Shown here piece after piece: positions 26,834 to 34,684 of a stretch of DNA of 64,000 nt (position 1 is the stretch's first letter; every line of letters begins with the position of its first letter). The position numbers and the translations under genes are program-made. The notes under the pieces are model-generated. The model saw only the letters and a list, made by a program, of their open reading frames with translations, did no database searches and was not told the origin of the DNA. The DNA lies in contig JACKNV010000001.1 of assembly GCA_024234735.1 (NCBI GenBank), positions 620,001 through 684,000 on the forward strand, read 5' to 3'. Source of the stretch: Pseudomonadales bacterium. Its GTDB lineage: Bacteria > Pseudomonadota > Gammaproteobacteria > Pseudomonadales > Halieaceae.

Positions 26834-29512
26834 ATGGGTAAGTCACTAGTCATCGTCGAATCGCCTGCCAAGGCAAAAACCATCAACAAGTACCTCGGGC
26901 CGGACTTTATCGTCAAGTCCAGTGTGGGGCATATCCGTGACCTGCCGACCGCCGGCAGCGGCAGCGGGGTGGACCCCAAGGAGCGCGCCGCCCAGGCCGC
27001 CAGGACCCGCAAGATGTCGCCGGAAAAGAAGGCGCTGTATCGCAAGCAGAAATCCCGGGAACAATTGATCCGCCGCATGGGCATCGACCCCGAACACGGC
27101 TGGAAGGCCAACTACCAGATTCTGCCCGGCAAGGAAAAGGTGGTGAGCGAGTTGCAGAAGCTCGCCGCCAGTGCCGATGCCATCTACCTCGCCACCGACC
27201 TCGACCGCGAGGGGGAAGCCATCGCCTGGCATCTGCGCGAGGCCATCGGTGGCGACGATTCGCGCTACCAGCGGGTGGTGTTCAACGAGATCACCAGAAA
27301 GGCCATCACCGAAGCCTTCGAGCAGCCCGCCGACCTGGACCAGAACAGGGTGAACGCCCAGCAGGCCAGGCGCTTCCTCGATCGAGTGGTGGGCTACATG
27401 GTGTCGCCACTGCTGTGGGCGAAAGTGGCCCGGGGGCTGTCCGCGGGGCGGGTGCAATCGGTGGCAGTGCGGCTGATCGTGGAGCGCGAACGGGAAATCC
27501 ACGCTTTCGTGCCGGAGGAGTACTGGGAGGTTCACGCCGACCTGGCTACCGGGCGGGATGAAACCGTACGCTTCCAGGTGCGCAAGCACGGTGACCAGGA
27601 GTTCCGCCCGGCCAGTGCAGAGGCGACCCGGATTGCCACCGACGCGCTGCAAGGCCTGCCGTATGTGGTGAGCAAGCGCGAGGACAAACCGACCCGCTCG
27701 AAACCGAGTGCGCCGTTCATCACCTCCACCTTGCAGCAGGCGGCGAGCACCCGTCTGGGTTTCAGTGTCAAGAAAACCATGATGCTGGCCCAGCGCCTTT
27801 ACGAAGCGGGCCATATCACCTACATGCGTACCGACTCCACCAACCTCAGTGCGGAGGCCGTGGCCGCGTGTCGCGCCTATATCGGCAAGCAGTATCCGGC
27901 AAATTACCTGCCCGAGCAGCCCAGGCTGTACTCCTCCAAGGAGGGCGCCCAGGAGGCCCACGAAGCCATTCGTCCCTCCGACGTGAACGTCTCCCAGAAC
28001 GCGCTGCGGGACATGGAGCGTGATGCCGAGCGCCTGTACGAGCTGATCTGGCGCCAGTTCGTCGCCTGTCAGATGCCCGATGCCCAGTATCTGTCAACCG
28101 TGGTGACGGTCAGCGCCGGCGATTACCAGTTGAATGCCCGCGGCAGGATCGTGGTGTTCGACGGCTATACCCGGGTGCAGGCCCCGGCGAGCCGCAAGGG
28201 CGATGACGCGGTACTGCCCGACATGAAGGAGGGGCAAACCCTCACCCTGGAAAAGCTCGAGCCGGCGCAGCATTTCACCAAGCCAGCGCCGCGTTACGGC
28301 GAGGCCAGCCTGGTGCGGGAGCTGGAAAAGCGGGGCATAGGCAGGCCTTCCACCTACGCCGCCATTATCTCCACGATCCAGGACCGCGGCTATGTGCGTC
28401 TGGAAAACAAGCGCTTTTACGCCGAAAAAATGGGCGAGATTGTCACCCAGCGCCTGCAAAAGAGTTTTGCCGAGTTGCTCGACTACGGCTTCACCGCCTC
28501 CATGGAGGCCCACCTGGACGAGGTTGCCCAGGGCAAGCTGGAATGGCGGGAGCTGCTGGATCGCTTCTACAGGGAGTTTACTGCTCTGCTGGAAGTCGCC
28601 GGCGAACCCGAGCCGGAGGGTATGCAGCCCAATGAACCGACGCCCACCGACATTCCCTGCGGCCAGTGCGGTCGCCCCATGCAGATTCGCACTGCCAGCA
28701 CGGGGGTGTTCCTGGGTTGTTCAGGGTACTCGCTGCCCCCCAAGGAGCGCTGCAAGAGCACCATCAACCTGACACCGGGTGACGAGGCGATTCGCGAGGA
28801 TGCGGACGATGAGGCCGAGTCCAGGCTGCTGATTGCCCGGCACCGCTGCCCCCTGTGCAACACTGCCATGGACAGCTATCTGATCGACGAGACGCGCAAA
28901 TTGCACGTCTGCGGCAACAACCCGGATTGTCCCGGTTACGAGGTGGAAACGGGCAAGTTCAAGATCAAGGGTTACGACGGCCCGACCCTGGAGTGTGACA
29001 AGTGCGGCGCGGAAATGCAGCTCAAGACCGGCCGTTTCGGCAAGTACTTTGGCTGCACCGCGGAGGGCTGCAAGAATACCCGCAAGCTGCTGCGTAACGG
29101 CGAGGCCGCGCCCCCCAAGATGGACCCCGTGCCCATGCCGGAGCTGGCGTGCCAGAAAGTCGATGACCACTATATCCTGCGTGACGGCGCTGCCGGGCTG
29201 TTCCTGGCCGCCAGCCAGTTTCCCCGCAACCGGGAAACCCGCGCGCCGTTTATCGACGAATTGCTGCCGCACCAGGATGAAATCGACCCCAAGTACAGCT
29301 TCCTGTTCAGCGCCCCGCCAGCCGACCCGGATGGCAACCGCGCCCAGGTGCGCTTCGCCCGCAAGTCCAAAGAGCAGTACGTGATGACTGAGGTAGACGG
29401 CAAGGCCACCGGCTGGAAAGCGTTCTATCGCGACGGCAAGTGGCAGCAGGAGCAGAGCGCCGCCAGGGCGAAGGGCAAGGCCAAATCAACTGGCGGGCGC
29501 AACCGGAAATGA
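26834..29512 (+). CDS. topA: DNA topoisomerase I
   Basis: 892 residues. Toprim domain at the N-terminus (VIVESPAKAKTINKYL, then TDLDREGEAIAW), catalytic Tyr330 in GHITYMRTDSTN, and three C-terminal zinc-finger regions (CGQCGRPM..., CPLCNTAM..., CDKCGAEM...). It relaxes negative supercoils. A Lys/Arg-rich tail ends the protein. The stop overlaps the next gene's ATG. The topA-DUF6586-lexA neighbourhood is as in Pseudomonas. Confidence 0.98.
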   Translation: MGKSLVIVESPAKAKTINKYLGPDFIVKSSVGHIRDLPTAGSGSGVDPKERAAQAARTRKMSPEKKALYRKQKSREQLIRRMGIDPEHGWKANYQILPGKEKVVSELQKLAASADAIYLATDLDREGEAIAWHLREAIGGDDSRYQRVVFNEITRKAITEAFEQPADLDQNRVNAQQARRFLDRVVGYMVSPLLWAKVARGLSAGRVQSVAVRLIVEREREIHAFVPEEYWEVHADLATGRDETVRFQVRKHGDQEFRPASAEATRIATDALQGLPYVVSKREDKPTRSKPSAPFITSTLQQAASTRLGFSVKKTMMLAQRLYEAGHITYMRTDSTNLSAEAVAACRAYIGKQYPANYLPEQPRLYSSKEGAQEAHEAIRPSDVNVSQNALRDMERDAERLYELIWRQFVACQMPDAQYLSTVVTVSAGDYQLNARGRIVVFDGYTRVQAPASRKGDDAVLPDMKEGQTLTLEKLEPAQHFTKPAPRYGEASLVRELEKRGIGRPSTYAAIISTIQDRGYVRLENKRFYAEKMGEIVTQRLQKSFAELLDYGFTASMEAHLDEVAQGKLEWRELLDRFYREFTALLEVAGEPEPEGMQPNEPTPTDIPCGQCGRPMQIRTASTGVFLGCSGYSLPPKERCKSTINLTPGDEAIREDADDEAESRLLIARHRCPLCNTAMDSYLIDETRKLHVCGNNPDCPGYEVETGKFKIKGYDGPTLECDKCGAEMQLKTGRFGKYFGCTAEGCKNTRKLLRNGEAAPPKMDPVPMPELACQKVDDHYILRDGAAGLFLAASQFPRNRETRAPFIDELLPHQDEIDPKYSFLFSAPPADPDGNRAQVRFARKSKEQYVMTEVDGKATGWKAFYRDGKWQQEQSAARAKGKAKSTGGRNRK

Positions 29513-29973
29513 GCGCGGCCAGGGGGCGGGCCAACCAGTCGCTTTACCTGGCACACATACTGCTGGATGCCTGGAGGGATGGGCTGGAGCATGAGAGTAT
29601 TCCCGCCAGCGTGCTCCAGCAGGCTTTCCTGCCGGCCGCGACACTGCATCTGGCGCAGGCCTATGGCTGGTTTTTGCTAACCGTGGTCAAGGCGGAGCCA
29701 CTGCCGGTGGCGCCCCCGGGGTGCGTCGCTGAACTGCCCGCGGTACCCGAGGGCAAGGCGTTGCCCGGCGAAATCCGCGAGCTGGCACAGCTGGAAACCG
29801 ACGGCTGGCTGGCGGACATGCTCGCACCGCAAACGGTGACTGCCGGCGCTGCCCGGGGGGGCAATCTGGCCATGACGGCACTGCAGGGTGCCAGCCTTGA
29901 GCAGGCGCGAGGCTGGCATGATCAACTCGGGGCGATATTCGAACGCATGGGTGATTCCCTGGATGAATTCTAG
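29509..29973 (+). CDS. DUF6586-like protein
   Basis: 154 residues from ATG 29509, which overlaps the topA stop (ATGA). Mostly helical, with SLYLAHILLDAW near the N-terminus and an acidic tail. I place it in DUF6586 by its sequence character and its position after topA. The function is unknown; coupling to topA is suggested by the overlap. Confidence 0.75.
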   Translation: MSAARGRANQSLYLAHILLDAWRDGLEHESIPASVLQQAFLPAATLHLAQAYGWFLLTVVKAEPLPVAPPGCVAELPAVPEGKALPGEIRELAQLETDGWLADMLAPQTVTAGAARGGNLAMTALQGASLEQARGWHDQLGAIFERMGDSLDEF

Positions 29974-30052
29974 AGCCGGCTGCCCCGGGTGGTCGGCGGC
30001 GGTTGAGGCTGGTAGACTGTCAGGGCATATGCAGCAACTAGAGGTTTATGGA

Positions 30053-30301
30053 ATGTCTGCATCATTACTGGAGATCGTCGACCTCGGTGACGGCGAAATC
30101 GTTCTGCAAAGGGCCGAAGGTGATTCCGAGCCATTGGTCACGATCCGGTTTTCCGACGAGTCGCGTATTTACCTCATGGACAACGGTCTAGAGGTTGCCA
30201 AGGCAATGATCCAGGCGGGCATTCAGGCTGCCGCGGCCATTGCCGAGCAGAACGAGGCCGAAGCGAGTTCCCATACTGATTCCGCGCGCACCCTGCATTG
30301 A
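30053..30301 (+). CDS. Small conserved-type hypothetical protein
   Basis: 82 residues from ATG 30053, with AGAGG 8 bases upstream; a start at 30029 is possible. Sequence MSASLLEIVDLGDGEIVLQR, then a strand-rich core and an Ala-rich helix (AKAMIQAGIQAAAAIAEQ). No domain recognised. It lies between the DUF6586-like gene and convergent lexA. Confidence 0.75.
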   Translation: MSASLLEIVDLGDGEIVLQRAEGDSEPLVTIRFSDESRIYLMDNGLEVAKAMIQAGIQAAAAIAEQNEAEASSHTDSARTLH

Positions 30302-30394
30302 GGCGTGCTGCGCCGTTGCGGCCGATTCCGGTAGCCGTTTTATCCAGGGTGGAGGCGCGTTGTATACCGGTGTGCGCTCGCCACGGCGCTCTGC

Positions 30395-30997
30395 TCAGTT
30401 GCCGCGGCGCAACACCCCCACACTGATGCCCTCTATTGCAAAGGACTGCTCGCGTAAATCCACGCGGATGGGTTGGTAGTCGCTGTTTTCCGGCAGCAAT
30501 TCCAGCAGGTGCCTGTGCCGTGTGCGGTGCAGCCGCTTGACGGTGACTTCGTCATCGATACGCGCCACGACAATGGCGCCGTTGTCGGCTGACGGGGTGC
30601 TGTGAACCGCCAGCAGGTCGCCGTCCAGGATACCGATCTCAATCATGCTGTCGCCCTGTACCCGCAGCAGGTAGTCGGCCCGGGGCTTGAAAAAAGAGGG
30701 AGCGAGGTCGCAGTAGTCTTCAATATGCTGCTGGGCGAGCACCGGGTTGCCCGCCGCCACCCGACCGACAATCGGTATGCCCGCACTTTCCGGCAGCCTG
30801 ATACCCCGGGAGGCGCCGGCGATCATTTCGATAGCCCCCTTGCGCGCCAGCGCCTTGAGGTGCTCCTCGGCGGCGTTGGCGGACTTGAAGCCAAGTTCGC
30901 GGGCGATATCGGCCCGGGTGGGTGGGTAGCCGGTCTGATCGATGTGCCGGCGTACCAGATCCAGCACTTGCTGTTGTCGCGGGGTGAGCTTTTCCAT
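30395..30997 (-). CDS. lexA: SOS repressor LexA
   Basis: 200 residues from ATG 30997; the frame open upstream to 31063 reads through the promoter and is not used. An N-terminal winged helix-turn-helix (YPPTRADIARELGFKSANAAEEHL) and a C-terminal S24 protease with cleavage site Ala82-Gly83 and catalytic Ser117 (GDSM) and Lys154 (VTVKRL). RecA filaments trigger self-cleavage and SOS induction. A LexA box overlaps its promoter, as expected for autoregulation. No sulA-like gene is adjacent, unlike in Pseudomonas. Confidence 0.97.
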   Translation of the reverse strand: MEKLTPRQQQVLDLVRRHIDQTGYPPTRADIARELGFKSANAAEEHLKALARKGAIEMIAGASRGIRLPESAGIPIVGRVAAGNPVLAQQHIEDYCDLAPSFFKPRADYLLRVQGDSMIEIGILDGDLLAVHSTPSADNGAIVVARIDDEVTVKRLHRTRHRHLLELLPENSDYQPIRVDLREQSFAIEGISVGVLRRGN

Positions 30998-31028
30998 CAC
31001 GGCCACCGTATGGTCATTTATACAGGTG

Positions 31029-31044
31029 CTGTGATTATATACAG
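31029..31044 (-). promoter_or_regulatory. LexA box (SOS operator) of lexA
   Basis: CTGTGATTATATACAG fits CTGT-N8-ACAG exactly and lies 32 bases before the lexA ATG. On the minus strand it contains the -10 element. Confidence 0.92.
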
Positions 31045-31063
31045 TATTTGCTTCGCTGCACAA
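31034..31063 (-). promoter_or_regulatory. lexA promoter
   Basis: On the minus strand, TTGTGC (31058-31063) and TATAAT (31034-31039) with an 18-base spacer. The -10 lies inside the LexA box, so bound LexA would block RNA polymerase. Confidence 0.75.
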
Positions 31064-31123
31064 GCAACCCCGGGCAGGGTCGCCGGCACGCGGGGCGGGA
31101 CGCCTTGGGGGAGAGGCTCGCGC

Positions 31124-31441
31124 TCAGTAGTCTTCCACGCCGTACATGGTATCGGGCTCCACCATGTTAAGGGGGTTGCTCCACTCCTCGGGGTGATAGG
31201 GCAAATCGGGGTCCAGCATATCCTCGTCGTCCAGCTCAAAGGGGCTGCGCCAGTCTTCCGGCGCGGCGACTTTCTGCAGCCGCAGTTCCCGCCAGCCGTC
31301 CAGGTCATACTCCGCCACTTCGCCATCCAGGTACTGCAGTTCTATGGTAAGCGTAGCCGGATCCCAGTCTATCACCTCAAACAACGCCTCGGACTCGTTA
31401 TCCTTGTACCACTCGCCGATCAGGGGAGTCAGCATTTTCAT
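31124..31441 (-). CDS. DUF6763-like small acidic protein
   Basis: 105 residues from ATG 31441, chosen because AAGGA precedes it; the frame extends to 31477. Starts MKMLTPLIGEWYKDNES and contains FEVIDWDPATLTIELQYLDGEVAEYDLDGW, a small beta-barrel-like pattern, then an acidic tail with Pro. I place it tentatively in DUF6763. The function is unknown. It lies just upstream of lexA and co-directional with it. Confidence 0.75.
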   Translation of the reverse strand: MKMLTPLIGEWYKDNESEALFEVIDWDPATLTIELQYLDGEVAEYDLDGWRELRLQKVAAPEDWRSPFELDDEDMLDPDLPYHPEEWSNPLNMVEPDTMYGVEDY

Positions 31442-31588
31442 TTTTTTCTGTCCTTTATCCGGTTTGCCGGTCAACATATCACGCTGTTAAGTCCTGTCCA
31501 TTATGCGAGAACGGCATAAAAAAATGCCTGTAAATTTCCCCTGAAAACTTTTGTCAAATCATCAGGGACTTGCGTGACCTTTCCAGAG

Positions 31589-31618
31589 TTGACTTAAGTT
31601 GATGATGCCCTTTATATA
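31589..31618 (+). promoter_or_regulatory. Candidate sigma-70 promoter for the MscS-type operon
   Basis: TTGACT at 31589 and TATATA at 31613 with an 18-base spacer, about 95 bases before the channel gene start. Confidence 0.65.
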
Positions 31619-31648
31619 CCCGTTGTTTCCTGATTACCCGGTACCGAC

Positions 31649-31714
31649 ATGACAAAACCGTCTAAGGATACTGTTGCCAACAGTACTCGGGCGCGCCGCG
31701 GGATGCGCCCGTGA
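31649..31714 (+). CDS. Possible 21-residue leader peptide
   Basis: ATG 31649 opens MTKPSKDTVANSTRARRGMR-P and stops in a GTGA overlap with the GTG start of the channel gene. It lies within the predicted transcript from the promoter at 31589. It has no strong ribosome binding site. It may couple translation or be chance. Confidence 0.25.
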   Translation: MTKPSKDTVANSTRARRGMRP

Positions 31715-32805
31715 AGCGCCTCGAACAGTTGCTGGCGCACGGGGCCGATGTCACCGGTATCGGTGAGGAATTGCTCGCCCTGGGAGCCCTGTTGCTGGCA
31801 GCGATGGTCGCGGACCTGCTGCTGGCATTTTTTATAAGGCGCCTGCATCGGGTCGCACGGCTCAGTGCGCAGCGCTGGGACGACGTGATAGTCACCGCCC
31901 TGGAGCGGCCCCTGCGTCTGTTGCTGTGGCTGGTGGTATTGTGCCTGGCGCTGGAAATACAGAGCGTGGTCCCGGTGCTGGCCCGGGCGCCGGCGATGCT
32001 CTATTACACGGGCCTGGTGTTGTTGTTCGCCTGGTTCCTGCATCGGCTGGTCGCCGGTGTCGAGCAGGAATTGCTGGACCAGGGGCGCGAGCTGACCGCC
32101 TCCACCGACCGCGCCACCATTCGCGCCACGGCCAAGCTCGCCAGGATCGCCCTGTGGCTGATAGCAGCGCTCATGGTATTGCAGACCGTGGGGGTTTCCG
32201 TATCGGGCCTGCTGGCCTTTGGGGGGATCGGTGGTATCGCGGTGGGCTTTGCCGCCAAAGACCTGCTGGCCAACTTTTTCGGCGGGTTGGGTATCTACCT
32301 GGATCGCCCCTTCACCATCGGCGACTGGATTCGCTCCCCCGACAAACAGATCGAGGGAACGGTCGAGGACATCGGCTGGCGACTGACCCGCATACGAACC
32401 TTTGACCAGCGCCCGCTGTATGTGCCCAATGCCATTTTCAGCCAGATCTCGGTGGAAAACCCCTCGCGTATGTTCAATCGCCGCATCTACGAGACGATCG
32501 GCATTCGCTATCAGGATTCCGCCGCCATGGCGACAATCGTGGAGCAGGTCAGGCAATTGCTGGAACAGCACCCTGATATCGATCTGGAGCGCACCCTGAT
32601 CGTCAACTTCGTGGCGTTCGGGCCCTCATCCCTGGACTTTTTCATCTATACGTTCACGCGCACCACCAACTGGGTCGAATTCCACAAGGTAAAGCAGGAC
32701 GTATTGCTCAAAGTGCTCGCCATCATTCACGCCAACAAGGCGGACGTGGCCTTCCCCACGCGCACAGTGCAACTGGAGCAGGTGCTGCCGGAGGGCAGTA
32801 CATGA
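31711..32805 (+). CDS. MscS-family mechanosensitive channel
   Basis: 364 residues starting at GTG. Four or so transmembrane helices in the first 180 residues, then the pore-lining helix and beta domain with the family pattern GGIGGIAVGFAAKDLLANFFGG, followed by DRPFTIGDWI and the sequence RTFDQRPLYVPNAIF. It opens under membrane tension to release solutes. It overlaps the next gene by four bases (ATGA). Confidence 0.93.
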   Translation: MKRLEQLLAHGADVTGIGEELLALGALLLAAMVADLLLAFFIRRLHRVARLSAQRWDDVIVTALERPLRLLLWLVVLCLALEIQSVVPVLARAPAMLYYTGLVLLFAWFLHRLVAGVEQELLDQGRELTASTDRATIRATAKLARIALWLIAALMVLQTVGVSVSGLLAFGGIGGIAVGFAAKDLLANFFGGLGIYLDRPFTIGDWIRSPDKQIEGTVEDIGWRLTRIRTFDQRPLYVPNAIFSQISVENPSRMFNRRIYETIGIRYQDSAAMATIVEQVRQLLEQHPDIDLERTLIVNFVAFGPSSLDFFIYTFTRTTNWVEFHKVKQDVLLKVLAIIHANKADVAFPTRTVQLEQVLPEGST

Positions 32806-33551
32806 GCCGTCTGGCGATAATTGGCGGCACTGGGATAGAGGAGCTCGAGGGCCTTGAGACCGTCGCTGCCCACAACCCCCAGACACCTTACGGGCAGCCG
32901 TCCCGAGCCATTCAGGAGGGCCGTTTCGGGGGCGCTCGCGTGTTGTTCCTGCAACGCCATGGCAGCCCCGCCGCGATTCCGCCGCACCGGGTCAATTACC
33001 GGGCCAATCTGTGGGCGTTGCGCTCGCTGGGGGCGAGCGAGGTGATTGCCGTCAACGCGGTGGGCGGCATTGCGGTGGACATGACTCCCGGCCGGCTGGT
33101 CGTCCCGGACCAACTGATCGACTATACCTGGGGCCGCGAGCACACCATCGACGATGGCAGCGAGGGTTTCCTGCGTCATATCGATTTTACCGAGCCCTAT
33201 GATCGCGGCTTGCGCAGCGCGCTGGTGGCGGCGGCGGCCAACGCGGGAATTGACTGCCTCGACGGTGGCGTTCACGGGGTAGCCCAGGGGCCGCGCCTGG
33301 AAACGGCTGCGGAAATCCAGCGCATGGCGGGCGACGGCTGTACCGTGGTGGGCATGACCGGCATGCCGGAGGCTTCGCTGGCGCGCGAACTGGAGCTGGC
33401 TTACGCCTCCGTGTGTATGGTGGTCAACCCGGCAGCCGGCCTGGGGCAGGGCCCGATCACCCTGGAGGCCATGCGCCAGGTCCTGCTGCGCGAGGCAGAG
33501 GGCGTCAGAGTGCTGCTGCGAGCGCTGCTGGCGGCCCGCTACGGCGCCTGA
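32802..33551 (+). CDS. S-methyl-5'-thioinosine phosphorylase family
   Basis: 249 residues of the nucleoside phosphorylase family II. N-terminal phosphate-binding IIGGTGIEEL, FLQRHG, IPPHRVNYRAN, and C-terminal MTGMPEASLARELELAYA. In Pseudomonas the enzyme at this position phosphorolyses methylthioinosine formed from methylthioadenosine in purine and methionine salvage. Methylthioadenosine specificity cannot be excluded from sequence alone. The end overlaps convergent csiV by 13 bases. Confidence 0.9.
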   Translation: MSRLAIIGGTGIEELEGLETVAAHNPQTPYGQPSRAIQEGRFGGARVLFLQRHGSPAAIPPHRVNYRANLWALRSLGASEVIAVNAVGGIAVDMTPGRLVVPDQLIDYTWGREHTIDDGSEGFLRHIDFTEPYDRGLRSALVAAAANAGIDCLDGGVHGVAQGPRLETAAEIQRMAGDGCTVVGMTGMPEASLARELELAYASVCMVVNPAAGLGQGPITLEAMRQVLLREAEGVRVLLRALLAARYGA

Positions 33552-34684
33552 GTCCCGGGCAGGGGAGGCTGCTGGGCGGCGATGGCCGCCAGCTCTTCCG
33601 CGCTCACGGGAGTAAAGCGAACGACGACTCCCAGCAGCGGGTGGTCGATGTAGTGGGTTTCGTTGCTGCGCATGCGCGCCTTTTGCTGCAGTGTCACGGC
33701 ATGGCGGAAGGGGTAGGCCGGGCCGGTGTCCTCTTCCGGAATGACCTCCGCGAGACCCTCCTCGGCCCCCGCGACGCCCGTGGCGCCCGCCAGCGGGGCA
33801 GCACTGGCGCCGGCAGCTTCGGAGGATGTCCCGGCGGGGGTGTCCGGGAGTGACCCGCCGGCTGCCGTCGCCGCAGTGGTAACCTCCGCCGCAGTCGGCA
33901 ATGCTTCTTCGATGACCAGCGAGGGCGGGCTCAGCGGCGGGGCGGGCATCTGCCAGTCGCCGGACAGGTAGCTGCCGTCGGTGTTGAGCCACAAATTCGT
34001 CTCGACCTGCAGGTAGCGCGACAAATACAACTTGATACTGCCCTGGAGGCGGGGCCACTGGCCGGTATCACCGGAGCGATCCAGCACGATCGGCAGGCTG
34101 GTGGACTCCGAGGGTACCGGCTGCAGCCAGGTCTCGTGAAACAGCAGCTGGTGACGCCCGCTGCGCTGTAATTGCGCCGCTTTGGGGCGCAGGTCCTGGT
34201 AGCTGGGGGGCAACACGACAAAAGCAATCGGTGGCGGAGCCGGGCTGGCTTCGTCATCCGGGGCGGCCGCAACGGCCGGCGTATTCGGGTCCGCGGGCGT
34301 GCCCGGGGCCGCCTGTGGCGGGGCCGCGCTGCTGCCGGTATCGATTACTGGTCGCGGCGGCACGATAACACCGGTTTCCCGGTTCCCGGAAAGTGTGATG
34401 ATCTGGCGCCCGAAGGTGTCCACCACGCTGGCGCCGGGATACTCGCGCAGGTTCTCCCGCACCCGCTCAGGGTAAATGAGGTAGCGCGCCTCGTCGGGAT
34501 AAGCCAGTTCGGGCAGGGGGTCCCATTGCTCGCCGGTAGCGGTCGCCGCCGGCGCGCCCTGGTTGGTGAACACCAGCAACTCGACCCGGAACCAGCGATT
34601 GTCCTGGGCGGCGGCGGACAGACTGCCCAGCAGGGTCAGGATGGCCAGGGCGGGCATAAAGAGCGGGTTGTTGAGTCTGGGCAT
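33539..34684 (-). CDS. csiV: CsiV-type periplasmic protein
   Basis: 381 residues with a signal peptide (residues 1-26, cleavage after SAAAQ-like). The domain starts NRWFRVELLVFTNQ and ends with a beta-rich segment around VTLQQKARMRSNETHYIDHPLLGVVVRFTP. Two Pro/Ala-rich low-complexity inserts (about residues 115-150 and 265-315) look poorly conserved. CsiV is a peptidoglycan-binding protein linked to the cell wall response to D-amino acids in Vibrio, and is encoded next to mfd there as here. Its ATG overlaps the mfd stop by one base. Confidence 0.9.
   Translation of the reverse strand: MPRLNNPLFMPALAILTLLGSLSAAAQDNRWFRVELLVFTNQGAPAATATGEQWDPLPELAYPDEARYLIYPERVRENLREYPGASVVDTFGRQIITLSGNRETGVIVPPRPVIDTGSSAAPPQAAPGTPADPNTPAVAAAPDDEASPAPPPIAFVVLPPSYQDLRPKAAQLQRSGRHQLLFHETWLQPVPSESTSLPIVLDRSGDTGQWPRLQGSIKLYLSRYLQVETNLWLNTDGSYLSGDWQMPAPPLSPPSLVIEEALPTAAEVTTAATAAGGSLPDTPAGTSSEAAGASAAPLAGATGVAGAEEGLAEVIPEEDTGPAYPFRHAVTLQQKARMRSNETHYIDHPLLGVVVRFTPVSAEELAAIAAQQPPLPGTQAP

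Noticed and set aside
31612..32571. Minus-strand frame of 319 codons
   Set aside because: Antisense to the MscS-type channel; composition rich in Gln, His and Gly as expected of a shadow.
33539..33551. Overlap of thioinosine phosphorylase and csiV ends as a possible sequencing error
   Set aside because: Both proteins end naturally, and short convergent overlaps occur elsewhere in this window (23593-23608, 25718-25721).
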